DNA from: Abiotrophia defectiva ATCC 49176
Lineage (GTDB): Bacteria > Bacillota > Bacilli > Lactobacillales > Aerococcaceae
Length of the DNA: 64,000 nt
Assembly: GCF_000160075.2 (NCBI RefSeq)
Contig: NZ_KI535342.1
Location: 1 to 64,000, forward strand
Direction: 5' to 3'
A program made the translations under genes and the position numbers. Under the pieces are notes generated by a model, which saw only the letters and a program-made list of their open reading frames with translations, was not told where the DNA came from and did not search any database. Position 1 is the first letter of the stretch. Every line of letters begins with the position of its first letter. Shown here piece after piece: positions 1 through 8,098 of the stretch.

Positions 1-38
1 CGTTCGTCCTGAGCCAGGATCAAACTCTCATGAAAAAT
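1..38 (-). rRNA. rrs: 16S ribosomal RNA, 5' end only (partial)
   Basis: Read on the minus strand, the first bases are the universal 16S 5' segment (AGAGTTTGATCCTGGCTCAG, then GACGAACG), the classic 27F primer site. Only the first ~38 nt lie in the window and the gene runs off the left edge. The exact mature 5' end is approximate. The upstream leader (39-417) carries the promoters and antitermination signals described separately. Confidence 0.97.
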
Positions 39-163
39 TTCATAAGTCTACTTGACTCATTTCTTTACTAGCTTGTTTTTTTACCCAGCTTGTCTGCTGC
101 CGAATTGTTGGTTGTTCATCAAGTTTCCTCGATGACCCTCACATTCTTGGTGTGTCTTTGTTT

Positions 164-197
164 AGTTTTCAATGTGCTCGTTGCCACTACGTGACAA
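164..197 (-). promoter_or_regulatory. rRNA leader boxB hairpin and boxA-like antitermination signal
   Basis: On the minus strand a 7-bp hairpin (TTGTCAC-gta-GTGGCAA, 197-181, one G-T pair) is followed by GCACATTGAAAACTAA (about 178-164). The latter resembles the ATTGAAAAC boxA core of Gram-positive rRNA leaders. Hairpin plus boxA is the known layout for Nus-factor antitermination of rRNA transcription. Seen: hairpin and motif. Inferred: function. Confidence 0.6.
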
Positions 198-204
198 CTT
201 CTAT

Positions 205-233
205 ATATTAGCACAAGCCTCACTTCCTGTCAA
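205..233 (-). promoter_or_regulatory. rRNA operon promoter P3 (closest to 16S)
   Basis: Minus strand: TTGACA (233-228), a 17-bp spacer and TAATAT (210-205). The -10 lies in a 19-nt block, GTGCTAATATATAGAAGTT, repeated exactly in the next promoter upstream. Confidence 0.85.
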
Positions 234-294
234 CAACTTTTCAGAAGTTTTTTCGAAGTTTTTGCTTGGCCGTTGTCTCAGCGATAACTTCTAT

Positions 295-323
295 ATATTA
301 GCACCATCTTCTAACAATGTCAA
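295..323 (-). promoter_or_regulatory. rRNA operon promoter P2
   Basis: Minus strand: TTGACA (323-318), a 17-bp spacer and TAATAT (300-295). It is a near copy of P3, 90 bp further upstream, sharing the GTGCTAATATATAGAAGTT block around the -10 and start site. Confidence 0.85.
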
Positions 324-387
324 AGCTTTTTCGAATGCTTTTGACGATTTTTAGAAAATGGTTCGTGTGTTCCTAAGAACATAATGT

Positions 388-417
388 AATATACCATGAC
401 TAACCCTACTAAGTCAA
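388..417 (-). promoter_or_regulatory. rRNA operon promoter P1 (most distal, weaker)
   Basis: Minus strand: TTGACT (417-412), an 18-bp spacer and TATATT (393-388), preceded by TGG, so possibly an extended -10. It lacks the downstream block shared by P2 and P3. Together these three fill the non-coding leader 39-463. Confidence 0.55.
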
Positions 418-463
418 CACTTTCTAGCCACTTTTCAGTCCTTTTTTTGACCCAAAAGAAAAA

Positions 464-510
464 CACTATATATAGGTTGTATAGCCAAGTGGCTCCCCCT
501 ATATATAGTG
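464..510 (-). terminator. Rho-independent terminator of the lplA operon
   Basis: Perfect 13-bp inverted repeat (CACTATATATAGG / CCTATATATAGTG, 464-476 and 498-510). Its 21-nt loop holds a smaller GCCA-AG-TGGC hairpin. The minus strand continues into a T-rich run (GTGTTTTTC). It insulates lplA from the rRNA promoters just downstream. Confidence 0.8.
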
Positions 511-516
511 CTAATT

Positions 517-1524
517 CTAGCTAAAGATTAAGGTCAGAATTTCTTCTGCTGTTACTCGGCCAAAATATTTATTGAAGTCTAAGTTCTCAAATACCTGGTT
601 GACAGCCTCGCGCTCGAAGCGTACGCCTACTAGCGCGTCTTCTACATCGCTAATGTCTCCAAGTCCAAAGAAGTCGCCATAGACTTTAACTTCCTTAATA
701 ACCCCTTGCTCCACATTGAAGCGGAAATCGACAAAGCCAAATGGGAACTTCTGACTCATTTGGATTGCAAAAGCTGGCGATTGCCCATAGTTCCAGTCCC
801 AATTACCGAAACGTTCAGCTTGAATCTCTCGAACTTTAGCCCAATCTTCTTCAGTCAACTTAAGTTCTTTGACTTGGTCACGACTTTCCACGCCAAATAT
901 TTCAAGCAAGAGTAAATCACGGAACTCCTCGGTAGTGAGTTTTTGATATTCCGGTGATACATAAGGTTTAATATTAGTTACACGACTACGGACTGACTTA
1001 ATTCCCTTTGATTCAAATTTTTCCTTTCGGGGTTTAAGCGCCTTGGTCACTTCATCAAGATCCGCATCGAATAAGATGGTCCCATGAGCGGTCATACGAC
1101 CATTCTTGGCATACATGGCATTACCTGAAAACTTCTTGTCCTCAATCAGCAGATCATTTCGCCCTTTGAGCTCCGCTCCTTTTGCTCCCATTTTATGTAG
1201 AGCTTCTATTACCGGTTGCGTGAAGCTAGCGAAATCCCGGAAAGAGCCGTCATCGTCTTTAATGAAGCAAAACGAAAAGTTTCCTCGATCATGGTAGACA
1301 GCCCCGCCGCCGGACATACGGCGAACCACTCGAATTCCTTTTTCTTCTACATAGGCTTGGTTTACTTCTTCAATGGTGTTTTGGTTTCTTCCTACTATAA
1401 TAGAAGGATCATTGATGTAGAAGAGCAAGATTGGCTCATCGACCAATCGGTTTTCCACCAAATAAGTTTCTAAAGCTATATTCAGACTTGCATCATAGTT
1501 GTTGCCATTATCAACAAAATACAT
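517..1524 (-). CDS. lplA: Lipoate-protein ligase A
   Basis: A 335-aa cytoplasmic ligase that activates free lipoate with ATP and attaches it to the lipoyl lysine of 2-oxoacid dehydrogenase E2 or glycine cleavage H proteins. The family signature RRMSGGGAVYHDRGN is at residues 68-82, GRNDLLI at about 121-127, and the lysine of KFSGNA (about K131) matches the conserved active-site lysine. The extra ~90 residues after the catalytic domain match the accessory C-terminal domain of LplA/LplJ, and length is normal. It is last of three genes on the minus strand (M42 peptidase, MBL hydrolase, lplA) with a 15-bp gap to the MBL gene, and ends in a strong terminator. A hydrolase of this kind next to a lipoate ligase also occurs in Bacillus (yhfI-lplJ). 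Confidence 0.93.
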   Translation of the reverse strand: MYFVDNGNNYDASLNIALETYLVENRLVDEPILLFYINDPSIIVGRNQNTIEEVNQAYVEEKGIRVVRRMSGGGAVYHDRGNFSFCFIKDDDGSFRDFASFTQPVIEALHKMGAKGAELKGRNDLLIEDKKFSGNAMYAKNGRMTAHGTILFDADLDEVTKALKPRKEKFESKGIKSVRSRVTNIKPYVSPEYQKLTTEEFRDLLLLEIFGVESRDQVKELKLTEEDWAKVREIQAERFGNWDWNYGQSPAFAIQMSQKFPFGFVDFRFNVEQGVIKEVKVYGDFFGLGDISDVEDALVGVRFEREAVNQVFENLDFNKYFGRVTAEEILTLIFS

Positions 1525-1539
1525 ATTATAGTCTCCCTC

Positions 1540-2283
1540 TTAAAGTGATAAAGTCAGACCCGGCTGACAATGAATTAAATTAATATCCGGGTTCAAATCC
1601 GCCGCTATTTGTTGGAGGATGAGCGTTTGATCCGCATGAGGCGCCATATGACTAGCGACCAGGGTTCGCACATGGGCCTGATTGGCCAATTGCGCGACTT
1701 CACTAGCCGTCATATGAATCTCGTTTCGCCCCCGTTCGTTAGTAAAAGCCGAATCAGCAATTAGCACATAGGCACCTTGGCTGAATTCAATTAATTCTGG
1801 ACACCAACCCGTATCAGCCGTAAAGACTAGGACTTGTCCTGTCTCCAGCTCTTCCAAACGCATAGCGTAGCAAGGAAGTGGATGGACCGTCTGGCAGAAA
1901 CTTACGCGAAAAGGCCCACATTCTAAGACACTATCCGCCCCATAAGTCATCAATTGGCTGGTCTTGTCCTCAATGGCCAAAGGCGGAAATGCCGATTGGT
2001 CATGCAAATAAATAGGCACTGGCGCATGTTTAGCTCCCGAAGGCTTTAACATTAATAAATGCTGGATAGTACCTAAATCCGCCACGTGATCAGCATGGTC
2101 ATGGGAAATAATGACAGCATTAAGCTCTAATACATCTAGATAATTTTCTAGTGCGCGTGCAGCACCAGTCCCTGCATCAAGCAAAATATGATAGGCCCGG
2201 TCCTGACTCGAAACCACAAAAGCAGTTGTGCCATTGTCTCCTATTGGGTAACCTCCGGCACATCCTAAACAATGAATATGCAT
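1540..2283 (-). CDS. MBL-fold metallo-hydrolase (YhfI-like)
   Basis: A 247-aa metallo-beta-lactamase-fold hydrolase. The metal-binding motif HDHADH is at residues 61-66, followed by a histidine in TVHPLPCY (~133), an aspartate in TADTGW (~155) and a histidine in ASHMAPH. This pattern fits the RNase Z/YhfI branch of the superfamily, cytoplasmic because no signal peptide is present. The ATG at 2283 is chosen because GGAGG lies 4-8 bp upstream. An in-frame ATG 39 bp earlier lies inside the peptidase gene and lacks such a site. The ribosome binding site overlaps the end of the peptidase gene, so translation is probably coupled. The substrate is unknown; B. subtilis YhfI neighbours a lipoate ligase in the same way. 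Confidence 0.8.
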   Translation of the reverse strand: MHIHCLGCAGGYPIGDNGTTAFVVSSQDRAYHILLDAGTGAARALENYLDVLELNAVIISHDHADHVADLGTIQHLLMLKPSGAKHAPVPIYLHDQSAFPPLAIEDKTSQLMTYGADSVLECGPFRVSFCQTVHPLPCYAMRLEELETGQVLVFTADTGWCPELIEFSQGAYVLIADSAFTNERGRNEIHMTASEVAQLANQAHVRTLVASHMAPHADQTLILQQIAADLNPDINLIHCQPGLTLSL

Positions 2284-2296
2284 ATGTCCTCCCCCC

Positions 2297-3379
2297 CTAG
2301 ACATTGGCCACAATATCGGCAACCGTCTGACTGTTAAGGCGTTTGAGCAAGGCGGTCATCAGCGCCACTGTATGTTTGAAGTCATCTTCGTGGATAATCG
2401 AAGTATGGGAATGTAAGTAGCGAACCGGAATGGTAATAGCAATAGATGGTACGCCATCAAGACTTTGGTGCTGTGCCCCAGCATCCGTTCCGCCACCCTT
2501 AATGCTGGTGAATTGGAATGGAATACCTTCTTCTTCCGCCACATCGATTACGAAGTCACGCAGGCCTTTGTGAGGAATCATAGACGCATCATAAATTAAA
2601 ACTTGAGGCCCTTTGCCTAATTCACTGTCTGCTTCTTTAGGTGTCATCCCCGGTGTATCCCCCGCAGTCCCTGTGTCTAAAGCAAAACTGATAGCAGGAT
2701 TCAGTTTGTGGGTCGCGCCCTTAGCGCCACGCAAACCAACTTCTTCCTGAACATTAGCCCCGATAAAGAGCTGGCTAGCATGACCTTGGCTGGCTGCATA
2801 TTTTAATACTTCAATCGCAACTGCAACGCCGATGCGGTTATCCCAAGCTTTCCCCAAGAGGAAAGGGCCGCCGTTGAGACGACGATATTCGATATAAGGT
2901 GTAATCATGTCCCCCGGACGAATACCCCACTCTAGCACTTCTTCCTTAGAAGTCGCTCCTAAATCAATAAAAACATCCGCTATATCGACCGCCACCTTGC
3001 GTGCTTCTACTGGCAAAACATGAGGTGGCTTAGAGCCTGTTACCCCATGGAAGGTTTTACCGTCTCGTGTCGTAACAGTCACTTGTTGAGCCAACACCAC
3101 TTGGCTCCACCAACCGCCAATCGGTACAAACTTAAGAAAGCCCTTGTCTGTAATCTGACTAACCATAAAACCCACTTCATCAAAATGAGCTGCCATCATA
3201 ATCCGTGGACCGTTGGCATCCCCAATATGCTCCGCAAATAAGCCTCCAAGGCCATCTTGAACGTAGCCTTGCGCATAAGGTGCCGTTTCTTCTTTGAAAA
3301 GTTGGCGAACCGCACCTTCATTACCCGCAATCCCATTGACCTCACTCAAGGCACGCAACAAAGTTTCATTGATTTCCAT
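2297..3379 (-). CDS. M42 family metallopeptidase (glutamyl aminopeptidase/cellulase M type)
   Basis: A 360-aa di-metal aminopeptidase of the M42 family (PepA/FrvX/YsdC group), cytoplasmic, removing N-terminal residues from peptides. Metal and catalytic residues sit in the expected order: H65 and D67 (AAHFDEVGF), D180 (GKAWDNRIG), the EE pair at 212-213 (QEEVGLRG), D235 (ALDTGTAGD) and the terminal histidine in RYLHSHTSIIH. Length is typical. It is first in a three-gene operon with the MBL hydrolase and lplA, 13 bp apart from the former. Substrate preference cannot be read from the sequence. Confidence 0.9.
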   Translation of the reverse strand: MEINETLLRALSEVNGIAGNEGAVRQLFKEETAPYAQGYVQDGLGGLFAEHIGDANGPRIMMAAHFDEVGFMVSQITDKGFLKFVPIGGWWSQVVLAQQVTVTTRDGKTFHGVTGSKPPHVLPVEARKVAVDIADVFIDLGATSKEEVLEWGIRPGDMITPYIEYRRLNGGPFLLGKAWDNRIGVAVAIEVLKYAASQGHASQLFIGANVQEEVGLRGAKGATHKLNPAISFALDTGTAGDTPGMTPKEADSELGKGPQVLIYDASMIPHKGLRDFVIDVAEEEGIPFQFTSIKGGGTDAGAQHQSLDGVPSIAITIPVRYLHSHTSIIHEDDFKHTVALMTALLKRLNSQTVADIVANV

Positions 3380-3468
3380 CCTATTCCTTCTTTCTACTAT
3401 ATAATATGTATCGCACTTCCTATTTTAGTACTCTGCCCTAACGACTTCAAGCAGGATTGCTCGCCTAG

Positions 3469-4713
3469 CTAGAATCGAATAGTAAATTCTATTTCAGTCT
3501 CTGAACGCATGCCGACTTTTAAATGCCAGCCATTACCTTCTGCTACTGCTTGGGCTAAGGACAGGCCCATCCCACTACCACCTCGGTCGCGTTGGCGTCC
3601 CTGGTCTGGCCGGTAGAAACGCTCGAATAAGCGCTCTGCCTGCTCTTGACTCATTTTCTGACAATGATTGGCCACATACAAGCTCTTGTCAGTTTGTCGC
3701 CAGCCAACCTCAATCTCTGTCCCTGCCAGATGATACTGAAGGGCATTTTCGAGTAGAACCTGGCTGACCTGCTGAAAAGAGGCCCTGTCGATAGTTAACA
3801 GAATACTATCAGGTAAATTTAAGGAAACCTGCGCCTGGTTTGCTTCAAGCAAGCCCTCAAGATCATCCAACGCTTGTTTTAACAAGACGACTAAATCCAG
3901 AGACTCTGGATTTAGCGCGACTCGGCCTTCATCATAGCGAGCTAATTGCAGCATCTGCTCCACTAAGGCATTTAAGCGTTGGATTTGCCTGCGATTACTT
4001 TGGGTCCATTCATTCTTGCATCCTGTCAATTCTAAGACATCGTTATTGGTAGCTAGAACCGCTAAAGGGGTCTTAATCTCGTGGCTGGCATTACTAATAA
4101 ATTCCTGTTGACGTTTAATATTGTTAATCAAAGGCCGAATGGCTCTATTAGAAAAGTATCGAAGTAGACCATAGACGATGAGTAAGGTCAAAACCAAGAT
4201 ACCTAGCGAAATCATGGCCAAGCGAGTCACCGCCTGAAGTTGGCGACCAGCATCTACAAAGAGCCATTCCTTTTCTCCTTGCGAATTCGTCCGCTGATAG
4301 TAGCGCAGGACGCCAATCCAGCCCCGGTTTTTAGAAGATTTCAAGAGTGAACTGAGGATATTCGCCAAAGTTTCCTGGTCGTAATCATCCATGTGGTCTA
4401 ATTGACTGGTAACTAACTCACCATTGGCATCGGTTTTAGCGTAGATATAACGAGCCGTATGAAAATTAGGTTCCTGATAACTCTGCCAGAGTCTAGCCCA
4501 ATCAAAGCCTTGATTCTTCGGCAGAGGCGGTCTTTCCTGATTGCCCTGATGCTGATTCTGGCTCTGGTCTATTAGGTGACTTGCTTCGCCATCCAAATCT
4601 TGGACCGTCTGCCAATAGTTGAGCCCATTCAAACCCAGGAGCAGGCACAAGAGCACAGCCGTAAAAGATAGCATGGCGATTCGGACAAAACGGCCTTGCA
4701 TCTGCTTAATCAT
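3469..4713 (-). CDS. Sensor histidine kinase of an OmpR-type two-component system
   Basis: A 414-aa membrane kinase: TM1 at about residues 11-30, an extracytoplasmic domain of ~130 residues (32-163), TM2 at about 164-184, dimerisation domain with the phospho-acceptor H211 in NASHEIKTPL, and an HATPase domain with the G box RGGSGMGLSLA near the end. Its start overlaps the response regulator stop by 8 bp, so the two are translationally coupled and surely partners. The extracytoplasmic domain (rich in Q/N, DHMDDYDQET) gives no recognisable ligand. CiaH-like topology is possible but I would not name it. Confidence 0.92.
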   Translation of the reverse strand: MIKQMQGRFVRIAMLSFTAVLLCLLLGLNGLNYWQTVQDLDGEASHLIDQSQNQHQGNQERPPLPKNQGFDWARLWQSYQEPNFHTARYIYAKTDANGELVTSQLDHMDDYDQETLANILSSLLKSSKNRGWIGVLRYYQRTNSQGEKEWLFVDAGRQLQAVTRLAMISLGILVLTLLIVYGLLRYFSNRAIRPLINNIKRQQEFISNASHEIKTPLAVLATNNDVLELTGCKNEWTQSNRRQIQRLNALVEQMLQLARYDEGRVALNPESLDLVVLLKQALDDLEGLLEANQAQVSLNLPDSILLTIDRASFQQVSQVLLENALQYHLAGTEIEVGWRQTDKSLYVANHCQKMSQEQAERLFERFYRPDQGRQRDRGGSGMGLSLAQAVAEGNGWHLKVGMRSETEIEFTIRF

Positions 4714-5383
4714 GCGCCACCTCCAGCTGATACCCCAGGCCTCGCGAGGCTTTAATCGTCACTTTAGATCCCAGCTGCTGTAATTTTTTGCGTAAAGACG
4801 AAACATTGACCCAGACCACGTTAATCTCCGCGTCAGAGTCTAAGCCCCAGATTCTTTCCATGATTAAATCGGTGGACAGAACCTGTTGCTGATTCAGCAT
4901 GAACATCTCCATCAATTGAAACTCCCGCTTATTCAAGGCAAGTTCAGCCGCCCCTACCGCTAGACTGGCCCGTTGGCGATAGAGGGTTAAATCACCATAA
5001 CGCAAATCATTCTCTACCAAGTTGGCAGGGCGTCGCAACATAGACCGAATACGAGCGAGGAGTTCCTGCATATCAAAGGGCTTAGTTAAATAATCATCAG
5101 CCCCTAGGTCAAGCCCCTGCACCTTGTCTTCAATTTGGTTTTTGGCCGTTAAAAGCAAGGTCGGCACTTGAGATCCCTCGCTTCGCAAGGTTTTTAGGAC
5201 ATCGAAGCCTGATTTCTTAGGCATCATAACATCTAAAATTAGGCCATCATATTCCATAGAACGTGCATACAAGAGGGCTTCTTCTCCATCTGCTACATGA
5301 TCCACATCATAATGATGATGCTTGAGAATAGCCTGAATCCCTTTGGCTAAATCTAATTCATCTTCTGCTAGTAACAATCTCAT
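4706..5383 (-). CDS. OmpR/PhoB family response regulator
   Basis: A 225-aa cytoplasmic DNA-binding regulator. The receiver domain (1-115) has acidic residues ED at 7-8, phospho-acceptor D51 (LILDVMMP) and K in LTKPFD. The C-terminal winged helix ends with VNVSSLRKKL and the characteristic RGLGYQLE. The histidine kinase gene follows with an 8-bp overlap. The divergent intergenic region to the acyl-CoA dehydrogenase-like gene (5384-5544) carries its probable promoter (TACAAT -10 preceded by TGA at 5411-5416). The regulon is not deducible. Confidence 0.93.
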   Translation of the reverse strand: MRLLLAEDELDLAKGIQAILKHHHYDVDHVADGEEALLYARSMEYDGLILDVMMPKKSGFDVLKTLRSEGSQVPTLLLTAKNQIEDKVQGLDLGADDYLTKPFDMQELLARIRSMLRRPANLVENDLRYGDLTLYRQRASLAVGAAELALNKREFQLMEMFMLNQQQVLSTDLIMERIWGLDSDAEINVVWVNVSSLRKKLQQLGSKVTIKASRGLGYQLEVAHD

Positions 5384-5441
5384 CTTTCTTGCCCTCCTTA
5401 TGCTAGTCTCATTGTATCACATTTACCTCGCCAGTCGCTAT

Positions 5442-5458
5442 TTGCAAGCGTTTAGCAA
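5442..5458 (+). promoter_or_regulatory. cre-like operator in the divergent 5384-5544 region
   Basis: TTGCAAGCGTTTAGCAA is an imperfect palindrome. It matches 11 of 14 positions of the CcpA cre consensus (TGWAARCGYTWNCW). It lies just upstream of the -10 at 5480-5485. CcpA is the natural candidate, but another LacI-family protein could bind. Confidence 0.4.
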
Positions 5459-5476
5459 GGCGCTCCCTCACAATCA

Positions 5477-5485
5477 TGTTATAAT
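5477..5485 (+). promoter_or_regulatory. Extended -10 promoter of the acyl-CoA dehydrogenase-like gene
   Basis: TGTTATAAT is a perfect extended -10, about 60 bp upstream of the start codon. No good -35 is visible at the right distance. Confidence 0.55.
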
Positions 5486-5544
5486 AAGGAAGGAAATCAA
5501 GCATCCATCTATTTTTACTTACTACTTTCCAAGGAGTGTCCGCT

Positions 5545-6684
5545 ATGTTTTTATCTGATTCACTACTCGATTCTATCCATCAACGCGCAGATCATTACGA
5601 TCGAAGCAACGAATTTCCTGAGCTAGACTACCAAGCGCTCAAAGAAGCTGGTTACTACAAGGCCTTTGTACCCAAAGAATTTGGCGGGCACGGTCTCACA
5701 CTTCAAGAAATCGCACAGGAACAAACCCGCCTAGCCAAAGCAGCACCTGGCACTGCCCTAGGTATTAATATGCACCAGATTATTGTGGGCTTGGGCCGTC
5801 ATCTAGTAGCTCATGGCCAAGCTGCAGGCCAACAAATCCTAAAAGACGCGGCAGAAGGTCACCTCTTGGCCTTCGGCATCTCGGAACCTTCTAACGACCG
5901 CGTCCTTTTTGGTTCTATCTGCCAGGCTCAACCCCAATCAGACGGAGGCTATCTGTTCTACGGCGACAAGGTCTTCCTGTCGATGATTAAGGCCTGCAGC
6001 CGTTTCGTGACCTTTGCGACCGACTCTAGCCAAGACCAAGCCCAGTCCGTCTTTGCCTATGCCCACAAACAAGATAATCAATTAGAGATTCACGAAAACT
6101 GGGATACACTCGGTATGCGTGCCACTCAATCACATAGCGTGACGCTCAAGGGACTGCAAGTAAGTCCTGAACAAATCTTGGCCAAACTAGCTCCTAGCCC
6201 AAGTTTAGATCCTACCGTTTTCGGTATTTTCGCTTACTTCGAGATTCTACTTGCCGCTACCTATTTAGGCATTGGCCAACGGGCCCTCGAACTAGGCCTA
6301 GAAACGGTCAAAAAACGTTATTCTGTCAGCAACCAGACAACCTACGACCAGGACAAAAACATTCGTTGGCGTTTAGCCGAAGCCGCTATCCAACTCGATG
6401 CCATCCCACCTCAACTTAATCATTTCTGCCAGGCTTTAGATCAAGGTCACCCTTATGATTTAAGCTGGTTACCACGCCTGTCCGCCCTAAAAAACCGTTC
6501 CGTTGAAGCCTCTAAAATAGCAGTCGAAGAGGTGATTCGCGCTTGTGGAGGGCAAGCCTACTTCAGCCAAAACGAATTATCCCGTCTCTATCGCGACGTC
6601 TTGGCCGGTCTCTTCCAACCTTCCGATCAAGAATCACTCCACGAAGCTTGGGCTAGCATGCTTTTGGGCCCTATCAAGTCATAG
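5545..6684 (+). CDS. Acyl-CoA dehydrogenase family flavoprotein
   Basis: A 379-aa protein with the acyl-CoA dehydrogenase fold: helical N-terminal domain, a middle beta domain with FGISEPSND and DTLGMRATQSHSVTL (the conserved G-M-R-A/S-T/S segment near the flavin), and a helical C-terminal domain. Length is normal. ATG 5545 is chosen because AAGGAG at 5531-5536 precedes it by 8 bp; an upstream in-frame GTG lies in that site. In true dehydrogenases the catalytic glutamate sits in a Y-E-G-T stretch near the C terminus. Here that place reads LFQPSDQE, so the usual base appears absent, and no CoA ligase, thiolase or electron-transfer flavoprotein is nearby. It may be an FMN/FAD-dependent oxygenase-type relative (DszC/HsaA branch) rather than a beta-oxidation enzyme. 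Confidence 0.75.
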   Translation: MFLSDSLLDSIHQRADHYDRSNEFPELDYQALKEAGYYKAFVPKEFGGHGLTLQEIAQEQTRLAKAAPGTALGINMHQIIVGLGRHLVAHGQAAGQQILKDAAEGHLLAFGISEPSNDRVLFGSICQAQPQSDGGYLFYGDKVFLSMIKACSRFVTFATDSSQDQAQSVFAYAHKQDNQLEIHENWDTLGMRATQSHSVTLKGLQVSPEQILAKLAPSPSLDPTVFGIFAYFEILLAATYLGIGQRALELGLETVKKRYSVSNQTTYDQDKNIRWRLAEAAIQLDAIPPQLNHFCQALDQGHPYDLSWLPRLSALKNRSVEASKIAVEEVIRACGGQAYFSQNELSRLYRDVLAGLFQPSDQESLHEAWASMLLGPIKS

Positions 6685-6696
6685 CACTAGACAACT

Positions 6697-6725
6697 TTGC
6701 ATGCTTTTCAATTCTGTATTATAAT
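6697..6725 (+). promoter_or_regulatory. Promoter of the secreted serine-rich protein gene
   Basis: TTGCAT (6697-6702), a 17-bp spacer and a perfect TATAAT (6720-6725). The start codon is at 6757 with GGAGG 8 bp upstream of it. Confidence 0.8.
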
Positions 6726-6756
6726 ACTACTAGGATTTACTATTGGAGGTAATGAA

Positions 6757-7974
6757 ATGAAAAAAACTTTACGCATTTTCCTATCTAGCTTATCATTAAC
6801 TGCCCTCTTAGCAGGCCCTACAATCGCTTTGGCAGAATCTTCAAGCAGCGAGTCAAGCGCTAGTAGCCAAGAAAGTACCGCTAGCTCAGAGTCTAGCACA
6901 GATTTCAAGGCGGTAGCTGAGGCTATCAAGGCCGCAACTTCCGCTAAAGAAGCCAGCGTGACTTACACAAACTCAACCCCTATTACTTTTGGCAAGGCTC
7001 CAGTTACGGAAACCATCCACGCCTACAGCTTAATCTCCCTCAAAGATTTCACCAAGGATTTAGCGTTCCCTTTTGGTGGTGACACCCAAACTGGCGCTGT
7101 TCTTGTACTGGATGTCTCCCTTAAGAATGACTCAGATAAAGATACCTATATTACCGGCGGTTTCTCTGGCTCCATCGTAGGCTATAACAAAGCAGTGAGC
7201 CACAACAACAACCTACTAGATGAGGCGAAAGATCTAACCAAGGCTGTTGTAGACGCCAAGCAAGTGCTTAAGGCCAAATCTGAGCTTCGTGGCTTCGTTG
7301 CCATAGCAATTGGTGGCGACGCCCTCAAACAATTAAACAAAAATGGCGAGTTATCATTCGATCCCCTCATTGTATTAGCTAATCAAGGGGACAAGATTAC
7401 GGATGCTATTGTACCTACAGCATCTACTATTCTGCCAACGTCTAAAGAAGGGGCAGCAAAACGTTCAGCGGCTAGCGAATTCTACCCTGACAAACTGACT
7501 GCTGAAAACTGGGGAACTAAGACCCTCATTAGCTCAAGTACTGATAAGCAAAACGTTAAATTTGAAGGCTATGATGTGACTTTGAACGGCTACCAATTGG
7601 TTGACTTCAAGCCTAATGAAGACCAAGCTAGCCGTTTCGAAAAACTTAAAGGTGGTGTGGTAGTCTTAACTGCTGAAATTACTGTTAAGAACAACGGTAA
7701 AGTTGCCTTGAACGCGCGCCAGACCGCTGGTAACTTAGTTTTCAATGACCAACTAAAATTAATGCACGAAGGCATGGTTGAAGTTGAGCCGGCCAAAGAT
7801 AAGGAAATAGTAGAACCTGGCCAAGAGTATACTTATCACTTAGCATTCGTCTACAGCAAGGATGACTATGACCTCTACAAAGATCGCTCACTTACTTTGA
7901 ACGTCAACCTCTATGACAAAGACTTTAAGTCCTTAACCAAATCCGGCGATATTACCTTCCAACTTAAAAAATAA
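6757..7974 (+). CDS. Secreted protein with Ser-rich linker and two beta-type domains
   Basis: A 405-aa exported protein. Residues 1-28 form a signal peptide (KK..., hydrophobic core, cleavage near ALA-ES) without a lipobox cysteine. Residues ~27-50 are a Ser/Glu-rich spacer. Two domains follow (about 60-220 and 245-405), each containing a V-L-x-V/A-E/S-V-x-K/L-N sequence (VLDVSLKND; LTAEITVKNNG) typical of the DUF4352/DUF5068-like immunoglobulin-type folds of Firmicutes surface proteins. There is no LPXTG motif, so it is released or held non-covalently. The ATG at 6757 follows GGAGGTAAT; an in-frame ATG 60 bp upstream overlaps the promoter. It is a single-gene unit with its own promoter and terminator. 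Function is unknown. Confidence 0.8.
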   Translation: MKKTLRIFLSSLSLTALLAGPTIALAESSSSESSASSQESTASSESSTDFKAVAEAIKAATSAKEASVTYTNSTPITFGKAPVTETIHAYSLISLKDFTKDLAFPFGGDTQTGAVLVLDVSLKNDSDKDTYITGGFSGSIVGYNKAVSHNNNLLDEAKDLTKAVVDAKQVLKAKSELRGFVAIAIGGDALKQLNKNGELSFDPLIVLANQGDKITDAIVPTASTILPTSKEGAAKRSAASEFYPDKLTAENWGTKTLISSSTDKQNVKFEGYDVTLNGYQLVDFKPNEDQASRFEKLKGGVVVLTAEITVKNNGKVALNARQTAGNLVFNDQLKLMHEGMVEVEPAKDKEIVEPGQEYTYHLAFVYSKDDYDLYKDRSLTLNVNLYDKDFKSLTKSGDITFQLKK

Positions 7975-7988
7975 GCTTAAAGCTAGAA

Positions 7989-8018
7989 AGCCACAGGTCA
8001 TCAGACCTGTGGCTTTTT
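7989..8018 (+). terminator. Rho-independent terminator
   Basis: Perfect 11-bp stem AGCCACAGGTC / GACCTGTGGCT with an ATCA loop, followed by TTTTT. It closes the 6757-7974 gene. Confidence 0.93.
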
Positions 8019-8061
8019 ATATAGGGCTCTATGCTATCCCCAAAAATTGTGTTAAACTGAT

Positions 8062-8075
8062 AGAAAGCGTTACCT
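8062..8075 (+). promoter_or_regulatory. cre site upstream of the three-component sugar sensor
   Basis: AGAAAGCGTTACCT matches 13 of 14 positions of the CcpA cre consensus. It lies 3 bp downstream of a possible extended -10 (TGTTAAACT, 8050-8058) and 24 bp before the start codon at 8099. This position fits carbon catabolite repression by blocking the start region. Confidence 0.6.
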
Positions 8076-8098
8076 ATTTTATCTCTAGGAGGGCTTGC

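Noticed and set aside
172-354. 60-aa open frame over the rRNA leader
   Set aside because: It runs opposite to and across two rRNA promoters, is built from the duplicated promoter block and has no RBS.
464-510. Mobile-element terminal repeat (13-bp inverted repeat)
   Set aside because: No transposase or target duplication; position and T run fit the lplA terminator.
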